From assembly GCF_932274485.2 (NCBI RefSeq), contig NC_065882.2:72639431-72703430 (forward strand): a stretch of 64,000 bases of DNA, given 5' to 3'. Numbering within the stretch: position 1 is the stretch's first letter; the number at the start of each line of letters is the position of its first letter. Below the pieces are notes generated by a model. The model had not been told where the DNA came from. It searched no databases and was given only the letters and a program-made list of their open reading frames with translations. The stretch is from Patella vulgata (lineage: Eukaryota; Mollusca; Gastropoda; Patellidae). The position numbers and the translations under genes are program-made. Of this stretch, positions 22,591-33,401 are shown one piece after another.

Positions 22591-22918
22591 TGAAATGAAA
22601 TGGTATTTGATGTCCTACTTTTCTGCACCGACTGGGCTAATCAAGACGGGCATACATCATGCTATGTTCTATGAAGGGATTTTTCCTTACGCCGTAGCTG
22701 CGACTTTTATTTCGAATTGTAAAAGTTTCTTTTACGGGTATGCCAATTTATACATAGTACCCCGGCGATTCGTTCCGTCTGAACTACGAGGCACCGTTCC
22801 TGGTTATGCCCTCTGTCCTGCACCACAATGACAACAAGAAACTACATCGGAAAATCCAGGGAGCGAACTCGAGCCCTCCTGGTTAGCGAACTTACTCACT
22901 GATCCACCGCGGACACCT
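22591..22918 (-). mobile_element. SINE-2, near complete
   Basis: Reverse copy from GGTGAAATGAAATGG through CGACTGGGCTAATCAAGACG, CCCTCTGTCCTGCACCAC, and the reversed head CGAACTCGAGCCC...TACTCACTGATCCACCGCGG. It ends about 180 bp before the 5' splice-like boundary of GPCR exon 1. Confidence 0.87.
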
Positions 22919-23122
22919 ATTTAAATAACAAGTCCGGTGTAGGGTGGAGTGTGGGGTTATGGTTGTTAAGTGGAGTATATTGCGCTCCGTCGTAAATACA
23001 ACCTAAGACCCGCCTTAATGCGACCCGAATGGGCTAAAACAGAGATTCTTAAATACATAATTACACAAATCAGTAAAACAAACATGTCTCATATTTTTCA
23101 GTAATCTCAAGACAAAACCAAG

Positions 23123-23174
23123 ATGGACGAGATGAGCAACCTGACTTTGGATATGGACCAGTTTAATTATACAG
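23123..23174 (+). CDS. GPCR gene, coding exon 1 (N-terminus)
   Basis: This short exon opens with an ATG in a strong initiation context (A at -3, G at +4). It encodes 17 residues, MDEMSNLTLDMDQFNYT, plus the first base of an aspartate codon, and ends at ACAG followed by the donor GTAAAT. Joined to the exon at 33402 it stays in frame (GAT-TTT-ATG). The residues suit a receptor N-terminus: acidic, without a signal peptide, with N-glycosylation sequons NLT (N6) and NYT (N15). A pyrimidine-rich tract ending TTTTTCAG immediately before 23102 could be an acceptor, which would make 23102-23122 the end of the 5' leader and imply a further non-coding exon upstream. The exon is inferred from sequence alone. 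The frame match, Kozak context and sequons together make it likely. Confidence 0.72.
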
Positions 23175-23671
23175 GTAAATATGTTTAATTGTTGACGAAT
23201 TTGCTCACAGATTACTCCACAATGATCAGCAGTGAATATTCGCTAGGCCGCGACAATCACTGATAAGCATGACATCGATGCGACTTAATGAGGCACAAAT
23301 ATTAACTTCGAAAACATTTTTTTATTATTAGAAAAATAAATAAAGACGTTTGACGTATTTTTAGGTAAAAATTGTTTCCTATTTAGTGTAAATGGGTATT
23401 AAAATGAGTAAAAGACTCCATTCCGCTCGAACTAGTAACGTCTTATGTAAACACTGTACGCGCTATTGAGCTAATGATTGACGCCGCGTGATAAGAGGTC
23501 ACGTGCTAAAGGTAGTCATCCTTTACAGAGATATTAGAAAACTTTCGTAATCCTCTGTGAAACAGATTGGGATTATTTAGAGTAATTGGAAACACCGCGA
23601 CGTTGTCTGGGCAAAATTCTTTTACTTGGCTGATATTACGCAAATATACAATACTATATTATCTTATTTTC

Positions 23672-23872
23672 TCTAGAGAGAGAGGGGGTTTAACGTCCAA
23701 TCGACACAAACTAGGTCATTTCGGGACTAACATATAGTCAGTGGGAGGAACCGGGGGAACCGGAAAAAAACAACGAGATTGGACATCCGACCCTACTCCT
23801 TGTCACGTACAAGCGAAATCATTTGACTCAGTGACAGATCTTCGGATCCAGTGCACACGCCCCCACCCCCGT
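23672..23872 (-). mobile_element. SINE-1 in GPCR intron
   Basis: It begins with GA repeats (the reversed CT tail), then TTTAACGTCCAATCGACACA, CATTTCGGGACTAACATATA, a CCGGGGGAACCGG stretch, CCGACCCTACTCCTTGTCAC and GTGCACACGCCCCCACCCCC. It lacks the reversed CAAGCGAATTATTGAAATAA block. Confidence 0.85.
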
Positions 23873-24239
23873 ACTAAATAATGGGGGCTATGTTGAAATT
23901 TGGACATTATACACTAAAATACCTGATAAGATTTGATATTTATAGCTAGAGCGGGTCATTTGTCATTTATGGTTACATAATGCTCCCCCTCCTACAGACT
24001 GCGCAAAATCCGGTCAAAATCTATTTCAGAACCAGCCATGTTTTAAATGGCTAGAGGTAATTTACTATTGCTGTAGGTTGCGTGATTCATCTTTTATATA
24101 AATCATTTGGTTTGTAATAATATGGTCTCACTCCTAGACAGCCATTAAAGGCTAGACAGGATATTACAGGATATTTTCACAAATGTGCGCAAGTTACAAA
24201 ATTAAAGTAAAGACTGTGGTTATTATATAGTATACATAC

Positions 24240-24535
24240 TCTATATTCCAGCATCGTTCTCTATATCGGTATCTCTATAACTCAGTATCGTTATTTTATC
24301 TTCATATTTCAGCATCGTTATAGCTCTATCCCAGCATCGTTATCCTCATATCCCAGCATCGTTATCCTCATATCCCAGCATCGTTATCCTCATATCCCAG
24401 CATCGTTATCTCTATATCCAGGTTTAGTTATCTCCATCTCTGTAACTCAGCATCGTTAGCTCTTGTCTATATCAGCATCGTTATTTCTTTATTTCAGCAT
24501 TATATGTCTATATCGTTATCGCTATCTCTAAATTG
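24240..24535. repeat. 22-bp minisatellite in GPCR intron
   Basis: Units of the form ATCCCAGCATCGTTATCCTC occur about 13 times. The central four are nearly identical and the outer ones degenerate (variants with TCTCTATA or ATATTTCAG). Confidence 0.88.
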
Positions 24536-24544
24536 CAGAATATC

Positions 24545-24806
24545 GTCAACACGTGCGCGTTGCTCAGAAGGATTGTGACTTAGTCGAGTGGCGTAGTTTC
24601 GATTACCCGCTAATACGTGACAAGGGGTAGGGTCGCCTGACCATCCTCATGGGTTTTCTTCGGGTACCCTGATTTCCTCCCACTGCTAAAGACCCCTACG
24701 CAATAGAGAATTATTGAAATAAAATTGAACCATATGTTAGTCCCCGGAATGACGTAGTTTGTGTCGAGTGAAAGTTAAACCTCTCTCGCTCTCTCTCTCT
24801 CTCTTT
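24545..24806 (+). mobile_element. SINE-1 in GPCR intron
   Basis: It runs from a partial head (CACGTGCGCGTTGC, GTGGCGTAGTTTCGATTACC) through GACAAGGGGTAGGGTCGCC, CTCCCACTGCTAAAGACCCC, TAGTTTGTGTCGAGTG and AAAGTTAAACC, and ends in a CT run. Confidence 0.87.
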
Positions 24807-25098
24807 CTCATACAGTGTGCTATGCGGGAAATTTTGCCAACGTTTACAAGGCACCTCGGTTTTCCCTGCCATGCAAATCACCAACCACTGTTCCTTGCTA
24901 GGCTAGAAAATGAAATGAAATGAAATGGAGTTTAACGTCCTACTGTTCTGCTCCTAACCTGGGCTAATGAAGACGGGCATACGCCATACAGTGTGCTATG
25001 AGGGAAATTTTGCAAGGACTGCTAGGCTAGAAACACCGGAATGACCTTGTTTGTGTCGAGTGAACGTTAAACCTCTCTCTCTCTCTCTCTCTCTCTCT
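24807..25098. mobile_element. SINE-4 split by SINE-2, then a SINE-1 3' end
   Basis: A SINE-4 stretch (GCGGGAAATTTTGCCAACG...CCACTGTTCC) is interrupted by a short SINE-2 in reverse orientation at 24910-25019. The perfect 14-bp target duplication TGCTAGGCTAGAAA flanks it at 24896-24909 and 25020-25033. The sequence then passes into a SINE-1-like 3' end (GTGTCGAGTGAACGTTAAAC) with a CT tail. The order of events was SINE-4/SINE-1 first and SINE-2 last. Confidence 0.85.
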
Positions 25099-26124
25099 AA
25101 CACTGTTTATCCCCGTTTCATTTTCGTGCAGTAGATATCATTGTGCGGCCATTTTTTTTCGGATGCAACAGAATAAGATAATTGTATATATTTTTGTTTA
25201 ATCTGTTAGATCAATTATAATTATACAAAATGTCATGTGTAGCTTTTTGGATTTTTTGCAGAGCGATTTGAATGTTAGATATTTAAGTGGTAAATGCATT
25301 AAGGAATACAATACCGTAAAAACACGCGGACACAGCAGTAAATCTATTTATCCCAATTTTCCCTACCTTTTACGTAACTGTATTAACACTGCTTCTTCCG
25401 ATAACCATATTAGTGCGCGGAAGTTTTTTTTTTTCTTTTCTAAATCTAAACCATAATAAAAGGAATAAAAACTTTTATGTATGCCTTGAGCTATTATTAA
25501 AACTCATCTTATTAAATGTAATTGAATAAAAGCAGTATATTCGCTTATTATTCATTTTTGGGCAATTCAAACCTTATGAAGCAAATAATTCCATAAAAAG
25601 ACAACATGTCTCCTGTAGCTATAAATTTATAGACATGATTACAAACACTTATTATATATTCTTGGTGATACTGCGGCTATAATATTCATGGCCAATTCAT
25701 CAATTTGTTAATTAAAATGGCTAAAATTAATATGACAAACACGGACTTGTCACCCCACCCCACCCCCTTATGTATTGTTTAATGGTCGAGAGCGAGGCCC
25801 GAGTGTTTTTACAATATATTACGCAATGTCTTAAGCTCGAGACCATTAAACGACTTAAAATACAGAAACCCCGCACGTGCTTTTACAGTGAAATACGTCA
25901 CACGAGTCCAATATTTCACTAGTATAAATAATGTACGATTGGCAAGTACGATTATTTGAAATAATGGTTCGCCAACATTAAAGGTTGACGTCACATCTGT
26001 ATTTTAAAAAGGTATATAATAATACATCCCCCTCGTGGTTTGTTTACATCGTGCTACGGAAGATCAGAAATGATTAGAAAGTTAATCAGTGGTACAGGAG
26101 TAGGACAGCGGGTCTGGTCAGGGA
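25099..26124. other. Intronic DNA, nothing recognised
   Basis: AT-rich. The 73-codon frame at 25235-25456 shows no domain and has poly-F/K composition from T and A runs. Confidence 0.5.
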
Positions 26125-26285
26125 CATGCTCGTAGAATATCCCTTGGCAGTTGGAATTCGATATAATAGTAGTCCGTAGCGCCGTTCTCCGGGCAAAATT
26201 TCCCTATTTAGCGTCCACCAATCTTCATGAGCCTTGTCGGAGCAGGATGTTAAATCCCATTCACGTCATTTTCATTTCATTTCTA
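26125..26285 (+). mobile_element. SINE-2 3' fragment
   Basis: ATCCCTTGGCAGTTGGAATT, CGATATAATAGTAGTCCGTA and GGATGTTAAATCCCATTC, then a TTTCATTTC tail. Confidence 0.83.
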
Positions 26286-26328
26286 TAAAAATGAAAAAAA
26301 GCCGTTGATATTCTTTCATAAACACTTG

Positions 26329-26612
26329 ATGGGAGTTGGGGCTGAATGGTTAACGCGTGTGCCTTGCATTATAATGTCTGTTATTAAGCCAAGTGGCGTG
26401 GTTTCGATTCAGGGCTTGTACATGACAAGGGGTATAAATAGGATCGCCTGTTTAACCTCGTGGGGGTTTTCTCCCACTGCTAAAGACCCCTACGCGCAAG
26501 CGAACCAATGAAATAAAATTGAACAATATATCAGTCCCAAAATGACCTAGTTTGCGTCGAATGGACGTTAAAATTATCTCTCTCTCTCTCTCCTCTCTCT
26601 CTATCTTTCCCT
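26329..26612 (+). mobile_element. SINE-1 in GPCR intron
   Basis: The head GGCTGAATGGTTAACGCG, a box B-like GTTTCGATTCAGG, the CGCAAGCGAACCAATGAAAT variant and GAATGGACGTTAAAATTA are followed by a CT run that continues as interrupted microsatellite to about 26720. Confidence 0.86.
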
Positions 26613-27155
26613 TTTATTAACCTTAATTTCCGCTATTAGAATTAAGTGGTATCATAAAGTGGTATCATTAAATCTCCCTCTCTCTCTTTCTCTCTCTCTC
26701 ACTATTTCTCTCTCCCTCTCATAAACACTTCAGCTCTTATTGTTCTTTGTACAAATGACACCGGTCTTATACGAACAATTATGTACATGTTGTTTATTAC
26801 GCACACGAAATTAAATCTCTTCTATAACAAAACAGAACTAAATAAACCGGATAACACAACCCACGTGAAGTCGCTTTCATGGTATTATTTACTGTTATAA
26901 TAGTCTTTTTGTAAAACTAAATGCGCATCGATTTTAGTTTTTTTTTTAAATAATGGAAGAGTAATGACTTGTAATCATTATACAACAATTTATAAATAGC
27001 GTTTACATCAATTCTTCTTTGTGCGCACCTATTGCGTCATTAATTTTAATGGATAATTTCTATGTTACTAAAATTGACGTATTTGATCATCTTGAAGATT
27101 TAGATAACATCTAGACGAGTTAAATTGGAACAGATATAAAGATATTTAAAGATGG
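26613..27155. other. CT-rich microsatellite tract, then AT-rich DNA
   Basis: CT repeats continue to about 26720, broken by two similar copies of AAGTGGTATCAT (26644 and 26657). The remainder is AT-rich with nothing recognised. Confidence 0.6.
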
Positions 27156-27385
27156 AATGAACTGGAATAGGGTTTAATGTCCTACTGTTGTGCTCCGATT
27201 GGGCTAATGAAAGCGGGTTTACGCCATACAGTATACAGTGTGTTATGAGTGAAATTTTGCACGGACAGCGGCGCTACGGCCTACACTCGTATCGCATTCC
27301 AACTGCCAAGGGTTCTATTACGTGCACACAAATGTGTACACGGGATCCCGGTTTGTCGTCTTACCCGAACAACTATACGCTGTCG
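27156..27385 (-). mobile_element. SINE-2 in GPCR intron
   Basis: Reverse copy with GGGTTTAATGTCCTACTGTT, a duplicated CATACAGTATACAGTG, GCACGGACAGCGGCGCTACG and CATTCCAACTGCCAAGGGTT, ending near ACCCGAACAACTATACGCTG. Confidence 0.85.
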
Positions 27386-27689
27386 GCGAAGGCGAAATAA
27401 TACACAGAAAAATACTTTATAAAGCGTACAAATCCTGATTTTGACCAATCGGAAGCTCTTGCTCATCTGTAGACTCACGTACGGTAAATAGCGATATCCA
27501 AATATGCCGAATTATTCCCAGAGCTTAATTATCACATCCAATTTATTTAGTTTTTGTAATAAAAATTATAATCACTCCGCAGTTAGAATTCAGGTTTTTC
27601 ATCAAGGATATGTTGCTTGAAAAAAATGTAAACGCATCTGAGTCTTTCTGAAAATGAGCCACTCTCAAGGATAACCTTTAAAGACTCAA

Positions 27690-27835
27690 AACACTGTTAA
27701 CACTGTTAACCGAAAGGTTGGTGGTTCGTGCCAACCCAGGGACGATCCTCCCACTTTAAAGCGCCACGGAGCAGTCGGACTGACTGAATGTTCAGCGCTA
27801 TAGAAAACGATTATTATTATTATTATTATTATTCA
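27690..27835 (+). mobile_element. SINE-3 with ATT tail
   Basis: It has a tRNA-like head (CTGTTAACCGAAAGGTTGG, then the box B-like GGTGGTTCGTGCC), a short body ending CAGCGCTATAGAAAACG, and a perfect (ATT)n tail. GCGCTATA plus ATT repeats is typical of SINEs mobilised by CR1/L2-type LINEs. It is clearly distinct from SINE-1 and SINE-2 at its 3' end. Confidence 0.75.
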
Positions 27836-28399
27836 TGGGGAAATACCCCAAAATATAAAAAAAAGAATCTGTTTTTAGACGCCATGTTTGTCCCGTAACT
27901 TGATTGGGGGGGGGGGGTGATTTTCAGAATGCATCTGTCGTTACTTACTGTCCATTTACCATACATATTGGAGACAAAGTAAATTCTTGAATTAATCTTC
28001 TGCCAACTGTTGTACGTTTAAACCCCGTAATGTTCCAGAAACCGCTTACTCATTCGATCAAGAAATAACAACCGCTCCCTAAATTAAGTTGGCAGACAAT
28101 AAGCCGTCGGGCTGACAGTTGGTGATAACCATAGAGGTGTATATATTGATACACCTCCATGGTGATAACTGATATTTTTTTATTTGTTCCCAGTGCTTTC
28201 CCCGTGGGTGTTTTTCAGGGAATACAGTATCTTTCTAGTAAGAATAGGCGTCTCTACTTTCATTATATACCAAATTTGACATAGTTTTATTGAAAATAAG
28301 TACCTTTTACATACGTTTGTGGGAATGTATCTGTAAGTCTGGAAATTACAGTCTTACTCTTCTTACCCTTGATATAAAACGTCAGCGCCTGTAGAAGAT
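27836..28399. other. Intronic DNA, nothing recognised
   Basis: It contains a run of G near 27905 and a short inverted pair (ATGGTGATAACT / GGTGATAACCATAG, 28110-28165). Confidence 0.45.
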
Positions 28400-29190
28400 T
28401 CCATTTTAATAAACACATCTGTGACTAAGACTGGGTAGCTGACTCCCTTTAAATATAAAATTCAGCACCTGCGTCAGTGTTGGCGTTTGCTTAGGGTTGT
28501 GTGATTTTGTTATACACAGATACCTGGCATTGCTTGAAGGGTGATTCCCTTGACATATAATTATCTGATATTGCGTGAAGGGTGGATGATTCCTTTTAAA
28601 TACAAACATCTGAGATTTTGTTAAAACTAGTATAAGATGTAATCGGATAATTACGGAAACCGTCTATTGTCAACCATTAAATATGTTAACAACTATTTAA
28701 AACTTAAAAAGCTTTTAAACCCTGTAATTATATTAACCTTATCGACATCTGAAAGAATATCAACACAGTTGGTAACATACTTTCTTTGCAACCCAGCTAC
28801 CTTTTAGATTATTTAGTTCCATGTCCTGTATCTTGAATGTCACTGGTCTAAAATGTGCTGGATGGTAGGAAATATGTTTTTACATTGTTAATAATATGCT
28901 TTCTTGATGGACGACGAGGAGGTGTTTTACATAAACTACTAAACTACTTCTATGCCAACCTATCTCTTCGATTCTTAGTTTCTGGGTGATGGGTAATAGG
29001 TTTTTACCCAGTTGATAGAATATATTCTTGTCCACTTAACTTTTAGATCATTTAGTTGCTGGATGATCGAGTCTCTCGGATGCCATTGGTCTATAAACTA
29101 GAAGACGGCAGGAAGAGATTTTTACTTCCGTGTCAACCCACCTGTTTAGACTACTTTCTTACTGGATGGTCGAGTTCCAAAATCCTATTT
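28400..29190. repeat. Two stretches of degenerate tandem repeats
   Basis: In 28400-28620, units of about 60 bp carry GATTCC(C/T)TT and (A/T)AATACAAACATCTGA-like motifs. In 28780-29190, units of about 130 bp carry TTTTAGAT(C/T)ATTTAGTT and CTGGATG(A/G)TCGAG motifs. Both arrays are old and divergent. A 104-codon + frame (29056-29370) overlaps the second array and is probably not a gene. Confidence 0.55.
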
Positions 29191-29844
29191 TTTGAAAGTG
29201 ACTGTCTTACACTCTTTCACTCGTCTCTTCGGCTTTTATGGATAGTTCATTTGCCATCTTATTTCTCTTCTTTTCTTGTCTTATGTACAGTTCATTTGAC
29301 GCCTTATTTCTCCGCCGTGTCCGAACAGAGCTGGTTGAAACTTGCCAGGGACGTTCTTTGCGACACTTAAAGGGACAATAACACTCTTGCTGGCTTGAAA
29401 GCTCCAGAAAATAAATAATATCTCTATCTAAGTACTAGATATTTAAGTGTCCTACCTGTTGTGTAAATTATCCATTTCATCCTATTTTACATGTCCAGAG
29501 GGTTCGAAAATATTTTTAAATCGAAGTTTCATTCGAAAAGGTTTACGTTAGACGTTTCAAACCATTATGTTGAATATTTCAGAATTTTTAAATAAGGTGT
29601 GTTAAGATGAAATTTGTATCATCAATTAATTGAAATATTCTAAAATAGTACAATTTGTTGACCAGAATAAAGATTGGGACATATTATTCAGTTACAACAA
29701 GAGTGGTATTGAGCCTTTAAAGCAATTACGTAGTGTTCCAAATTTTGATTTATGCCCTGGTTCGAGAAAAGGACCCGTTTGGGCCACTCAGCTTAAATGC
29801 GCTATTTCTCAGCCTTTCATGACCGGAATCATCCCTGCTTACAA

Positions 29845-30290
29845 ACTTTACTTTAAAATATGTTCATTTGAAACTTTACTTTAAAATATGTTCATTTGAA
29901 ACTTTACTTTAAAATATGTTCATTTGAAACTTTACTTTAAAATATGTTCATTTGAAACTTTACTTTAAAATATGTTCATTTGAAACTTTACTTTAAAATA
30001 TGTTCATTTGAAACTTTACTTTAAAATATGTTCATTTGAAACTTTACTTTAAAATATGTTCATTTGAAACTTTACTTTAAAATATGTTCATTTGAAACTT
30101 TACTTTAAAATGTTTTCATCTTGACTAAATTTTACGTTCAAATGTTTTCATTTATTGTAAACTTTACTGAAATATATGTTTACCTCTCGATTGAATTTTA
30201 CGTTAAAATATTTCCATCTCTTGTAAACATTGTTTTAAAATGTTTTCATTTCTTGTAAACTTGAGTTTAAAATGTTTTTCGACTCCTGTA
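29845..30290. repeat. 28-bp minisatellite
   Basis: Nine identical units of TGTTCATTTGAAACTTTACT plus TTAAAATA run from 29861 to about 30112 (224 bp for eight periods). A partial unit lies on the left and several decayed units reach 30290 on the right. Perfect identity at one end and decay at the other suggest recent expansion from one side. The array lies in the receptor intron. Confidence 0.95.
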
Positions 30291-30311
30291 AAGGGCGTCG
30301 GAGAGGAGCGG

Positions 30312-30553
30312 GGGGGGGGGGGGTAGATGGTCGAATGGTTAGCGCGTGTCCGTTGTATCCTCAGGTCTGTCATTAAGTTAAATGGCGTTTTTTCGATTCC
30401 CGGTTGTAGGTGACAAGGAGTAGGGTTGGCTTCACTCCCGGTTCTCCGGTTTCCTCCCACTGCTACAGAAACCTATGCGCATACGAATTATTGAAATTAA
30501 ATTGAACCATATGTTAGTCCCGAAATGACCTAGTTTGTGTCGAATGGGCGTTA

Positions 30554-30587
<34 letters not shown>

Positions 30588-30602
30588 CTCTCTCTCTCTC
30601 TC
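30312..30602 (+). mobile_element. SINE-1 in GPCR intron
   Basis: It begins at a G run, then GGTCGAATGGTTAGCGCG, TTTTTCGATTCCCGG, GACAAGGAGTAGGGTTGGC, CTCCCACTGCTACAG, TAGTCCCGAAATGACC and GAATGGGCGTTAGACTC, with a long CT/CGCT tail. Confidence 0.87.
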
Positions 30603-30711
30603 CTGTAAACATAAATGATGGAGTGGATTATGTATTGTGTATGCATAACCTCACGTTCTTTTAAGGTTTTTAAGATCTTTCTATGACATGTATAATTGAA
30701 CTGGGAATATA

Positions 30712-30915
30712 AAGCCTAGCTCACAACCCGCTGTAAGTGCTACTACGGGTAGTCTACGGGGAAAAAATAAATAAACCCGTGCGTTAGACCTACGCGTCAC
30801 TTGCGTGTGTTCTGCACCGTAGAAGATCGATCGCAGACTGGCCGTAAAGACATTTGGTCCTGAACATACGAAAATTTCACCCGGTTTCTTGCGGCTAGTT
30901 TGCGAGTTACCAAAC
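30712..30915. mobile_element. Possible MITE
   Basis: AGCTCACAACCCGCTGTAAG at the left and (reversed from the right) AACTCGCAAACTAGCCGCAA look like diverged inverted ends around a GC-richer 200-bp insert. No target duplication was found. Confidence 0.35.
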
Positions 30916-30959
30916 ACGTACAGAGGGTTATGGCCTAGTCTTAAGAGTTCTATGAAATA

Positions 30960-32265
30960 AAACTAGTTTTGTTTATTGACAAGGATTCTCTGGTCTTTTT
31001 TGCTTGATAACCTGTAAATTCTAGTCGAAACACCCCTCTGTAATAAATATTAATTGTATGTCATTTGTACGAGGTTTGTAGGTTTCATGATATCCGTAAC
31101 AGGTCACGAAATATAATAACGTTCAAAATTTTTAAAACTGTACCAAGAAACAACGTGCTAGTCACGATATTCGTTCAAGATGGTTTTAGAAACACGAACA
31201 GTAACGAGACACGTTGTGGGCGCAGTCCATGAATTTTTGATTACGACCAACTATATGCTTGCCACGATTTACGCTCAGAACGATTGAAGATGCGGGCTCT
31301 GTAATGGGTCACGATAATTAGCTATTATACGGTCATCAGATCCAAAATCAACAGATCCAACAGAACTCTGGAATAAGCTTTAACATTAAAATTCTGAACA
31401 GAAAAGACACTGAAAAATTAACATCACAACATTGGAAATTCAATAGAAATTCCTCATGTATCAGGTTCATAATATTTCGGGGATCCGAAAATAAACGGGA
31501 CGAAATATACCATCGAAATATTCTGAAAAGTTTTATATTTGATAGAGGTCTTTGTTACGCCACAATGAGTATTTTGGAAAAAAATGTTTTTTTAGAAATT
31601 CCAACGTCACAAGATTTCACAAGTTTCAACGTAAATAGAGAGATAATTCATTTTTTAAGACATATTTTATTCACTATATATGCAAAATGCCTATGTCTGA
31701 ACCTTATCCCTATTTACAATACAAATTATATATTAATAATGAAAAGCAGTAGATACACTATATACAATATATACAACCCGTACTTATCTGAATACGCCTA
31801 AAGTATTATAGTATGTAATAATAATGGTAATATAACATTTTAAAATCTTTTAATTAAATTGAAATTGAACTGTTGTAAAAATAAGGTTATTAATTTCGTT
31901 GTTGGAGTCATGTAGGCCGTAGAGTAGAGTGTTGCTATTCTTATACTCATCAGATAATAGAGATAACTCCGAATTCATTTGTGCCGTTTTGACAAAACAA
32001 ATGCACTGTGGGGTGGGGCGGGGGTTTGTCAGGACCGATTTTCTTATATTGTTATTTCATTTTCAAGAAATGACAAAATCTCGTTATTATATCCATTTCA
32101 CCTTGAAATATGCAATCTTATTTGAATTCCAGTAATAATTTCGCCAGGTAGAAGATAAATGGCATTATATGATTGATCGATCTTTTTCCTGTTCTAATTT
32201 GATAATTTTCCTATTGATATTAATGTATCATGATGAAGTGTGATTGTATTTCCTCTTTAACATGC
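30960..32265. other. Intronic DNA, nothing recognised
   Basis: No repeat family or coding signal. The 78-codon frame at 31565-31801 is AT-driven. Confidence 0.5.
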
Positions 32266-32940
32266 TTCATATAGCTCGTATGTAATTTATAGCAGGTTCA
32301 TATAGCTCGTATGTAATTTATAGCAACTTCATATAGCTCGTATGTATAGCAGATTCATCTAGCCCGTATGTAATTTATAGCAACTTCATATAGCTCGTAT
32401 GTGTAGCAGCTTCATATAGCTCGTATGTAAATTAGCAGCTTCATATAGCTCGTATGTAAATTAGCAGCTTCATATAGCTCGTATGTAATTTATAGCAACT
32501 TCATATAGCTCGTATGTGTAGCAGCTTCATATAGCTCGTATGTAAATTAGCAGCTTCATATAGCTCGTATGAAATTTATAGCAACTTCAAATAGCTCGTA
32601 TGTAATTTATAGAAACTTCATATAGCTCGTATGTAATTTATAGCAACTTCATATAGCTCGTATGTGTAGCAGTTTCATATAGATCGTATGTAAATTAGCA
32701 GCTTCATATAGCTCGTATGAAATTTATAGCAGCTTCATATAGCTCGTATGTAAATTAGCAGCTTCATATAGCTCGTATGAAATTTACAGCAGCTTCATAT
32801 AGCTCGTTTGTGTAGCAGCTTCATATAGCGCCTGTGTAATTTATAGCAGATTCATATAGCTCGTATGTAAATTAGCAGCTTCATATAATTCCTATGTAAT
32901 TTATAGCAGCTTTATATAGCTCGTATGTAATTTATAACAT
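32266..32940. repeat. Minisatellite of 26-, 29- and 31-bp units
   Basis: Twenty-three head-to-tail units share the core TTCATATAGCTCGTATG and differ in the linker: TGTAGCAGC (26 bp), TAAATTAGCAGC (29 bp) or TAATTTATAGCAAC (31 bp). The three lengths recur in partly repeated orders such as 31-26-29, so part of the array grew by duplicating blocks of units. It ends less than 500 bp before the receptor's second exon. Confidence 0.93.
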
Positions 32941-33297
32941 ATCTACGCTAGCTCGCTAGCTTGGAGGTTCGTTTCTGGTGTTGGCTAACAAAGTTCATAG
33001 GGACTTTCTGTCGTGGTTTCCCCATGTCAGCGGTGCAGGAAGGAGGGTCTGACAAGGACAGCTGTCTAAACATTCGGATGGGACGAAAACCCGAGGTCCC
33101 GTGTACACATTGGAGTGCACGTAAAAGATCCCATGACAGTTGGGATTCGATATAAAAGGAAGCCTTAGCGCCGTTCTCCGGGGAAAATTTCCCTCATTGC
33201 ACACTGTATAGCGCACGCCTGTCTTCATTAGCCCAGTCGGGGCAAAACAGTAGGACGTTAAACCCATTTCATTTCATTTTATTTCATTTCATTTTTA
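32941..33297 (+). mobile_element. SINE-2 just upstream of GPCR exon 2
   Basis: Nearly complete: the head CGCTAGCTCGCTAGCTTGG (5' start missing), GGTGCAGGAAGGAGGGTCTG, CGAGGTCCCGTGTACACATT, GACAGTTGGGATTCGATATA and GTAGGACGTTAAACCCATTT, then a TTTCAT-type tail. It abuts the minisatellite on the left and leaves about 100 bp to the exon acceptor. Confidence 0.9.
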
Positions 33298-33401
33298 ATC
33301 TATATTTGATAAGCAACCTTAAAGGGACATTGCCCCACCCACCCACCTCCTCTCTTTAGTTTGTTGTGAATGTTAATATTTCTAATGGTTTTGTTTTTCA
33401 G

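Larger units (their letters stand above)
23175..33401 (+). other. GPCR intron 1 (10.2 kb), repeat-filled
   Basis: The intron is bounded by GTAAAT at the donor and a T-rich tract ending TTTTTCAG at the acceptor, in phase 1. It holds SINE-1 copies, SINE-2, SINE-3 and SINE-4 copies, three minisatellites and CT microsatellites, all listed separately. Stretches such as 25100-26120, 27840-28400 and 30960-32260 hold nothing I recognise. No further receptor-like exon was seen inside. Confidence 0.7.

Noticed and set aside
24240-24535. Possible regulatory array (repeated ATCGTTATC)
   Set aside because: Period and decay are typical of a minisatellite; no support for protein binding.
29056-29370. 104-codon plus-strand open frame
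   Set aside because: It overlaps degenerate tandem repeats inside the receptor intron, and its serine/phenylalanine/leucine-rich content looks like chance.
29845-30112. CRISPR-like array of regular 28-bp repeats
   Set aside because: The units are directly contiguous with no variable spacers, and the setting is a spliced animal gene intron. It is a minisatellite.
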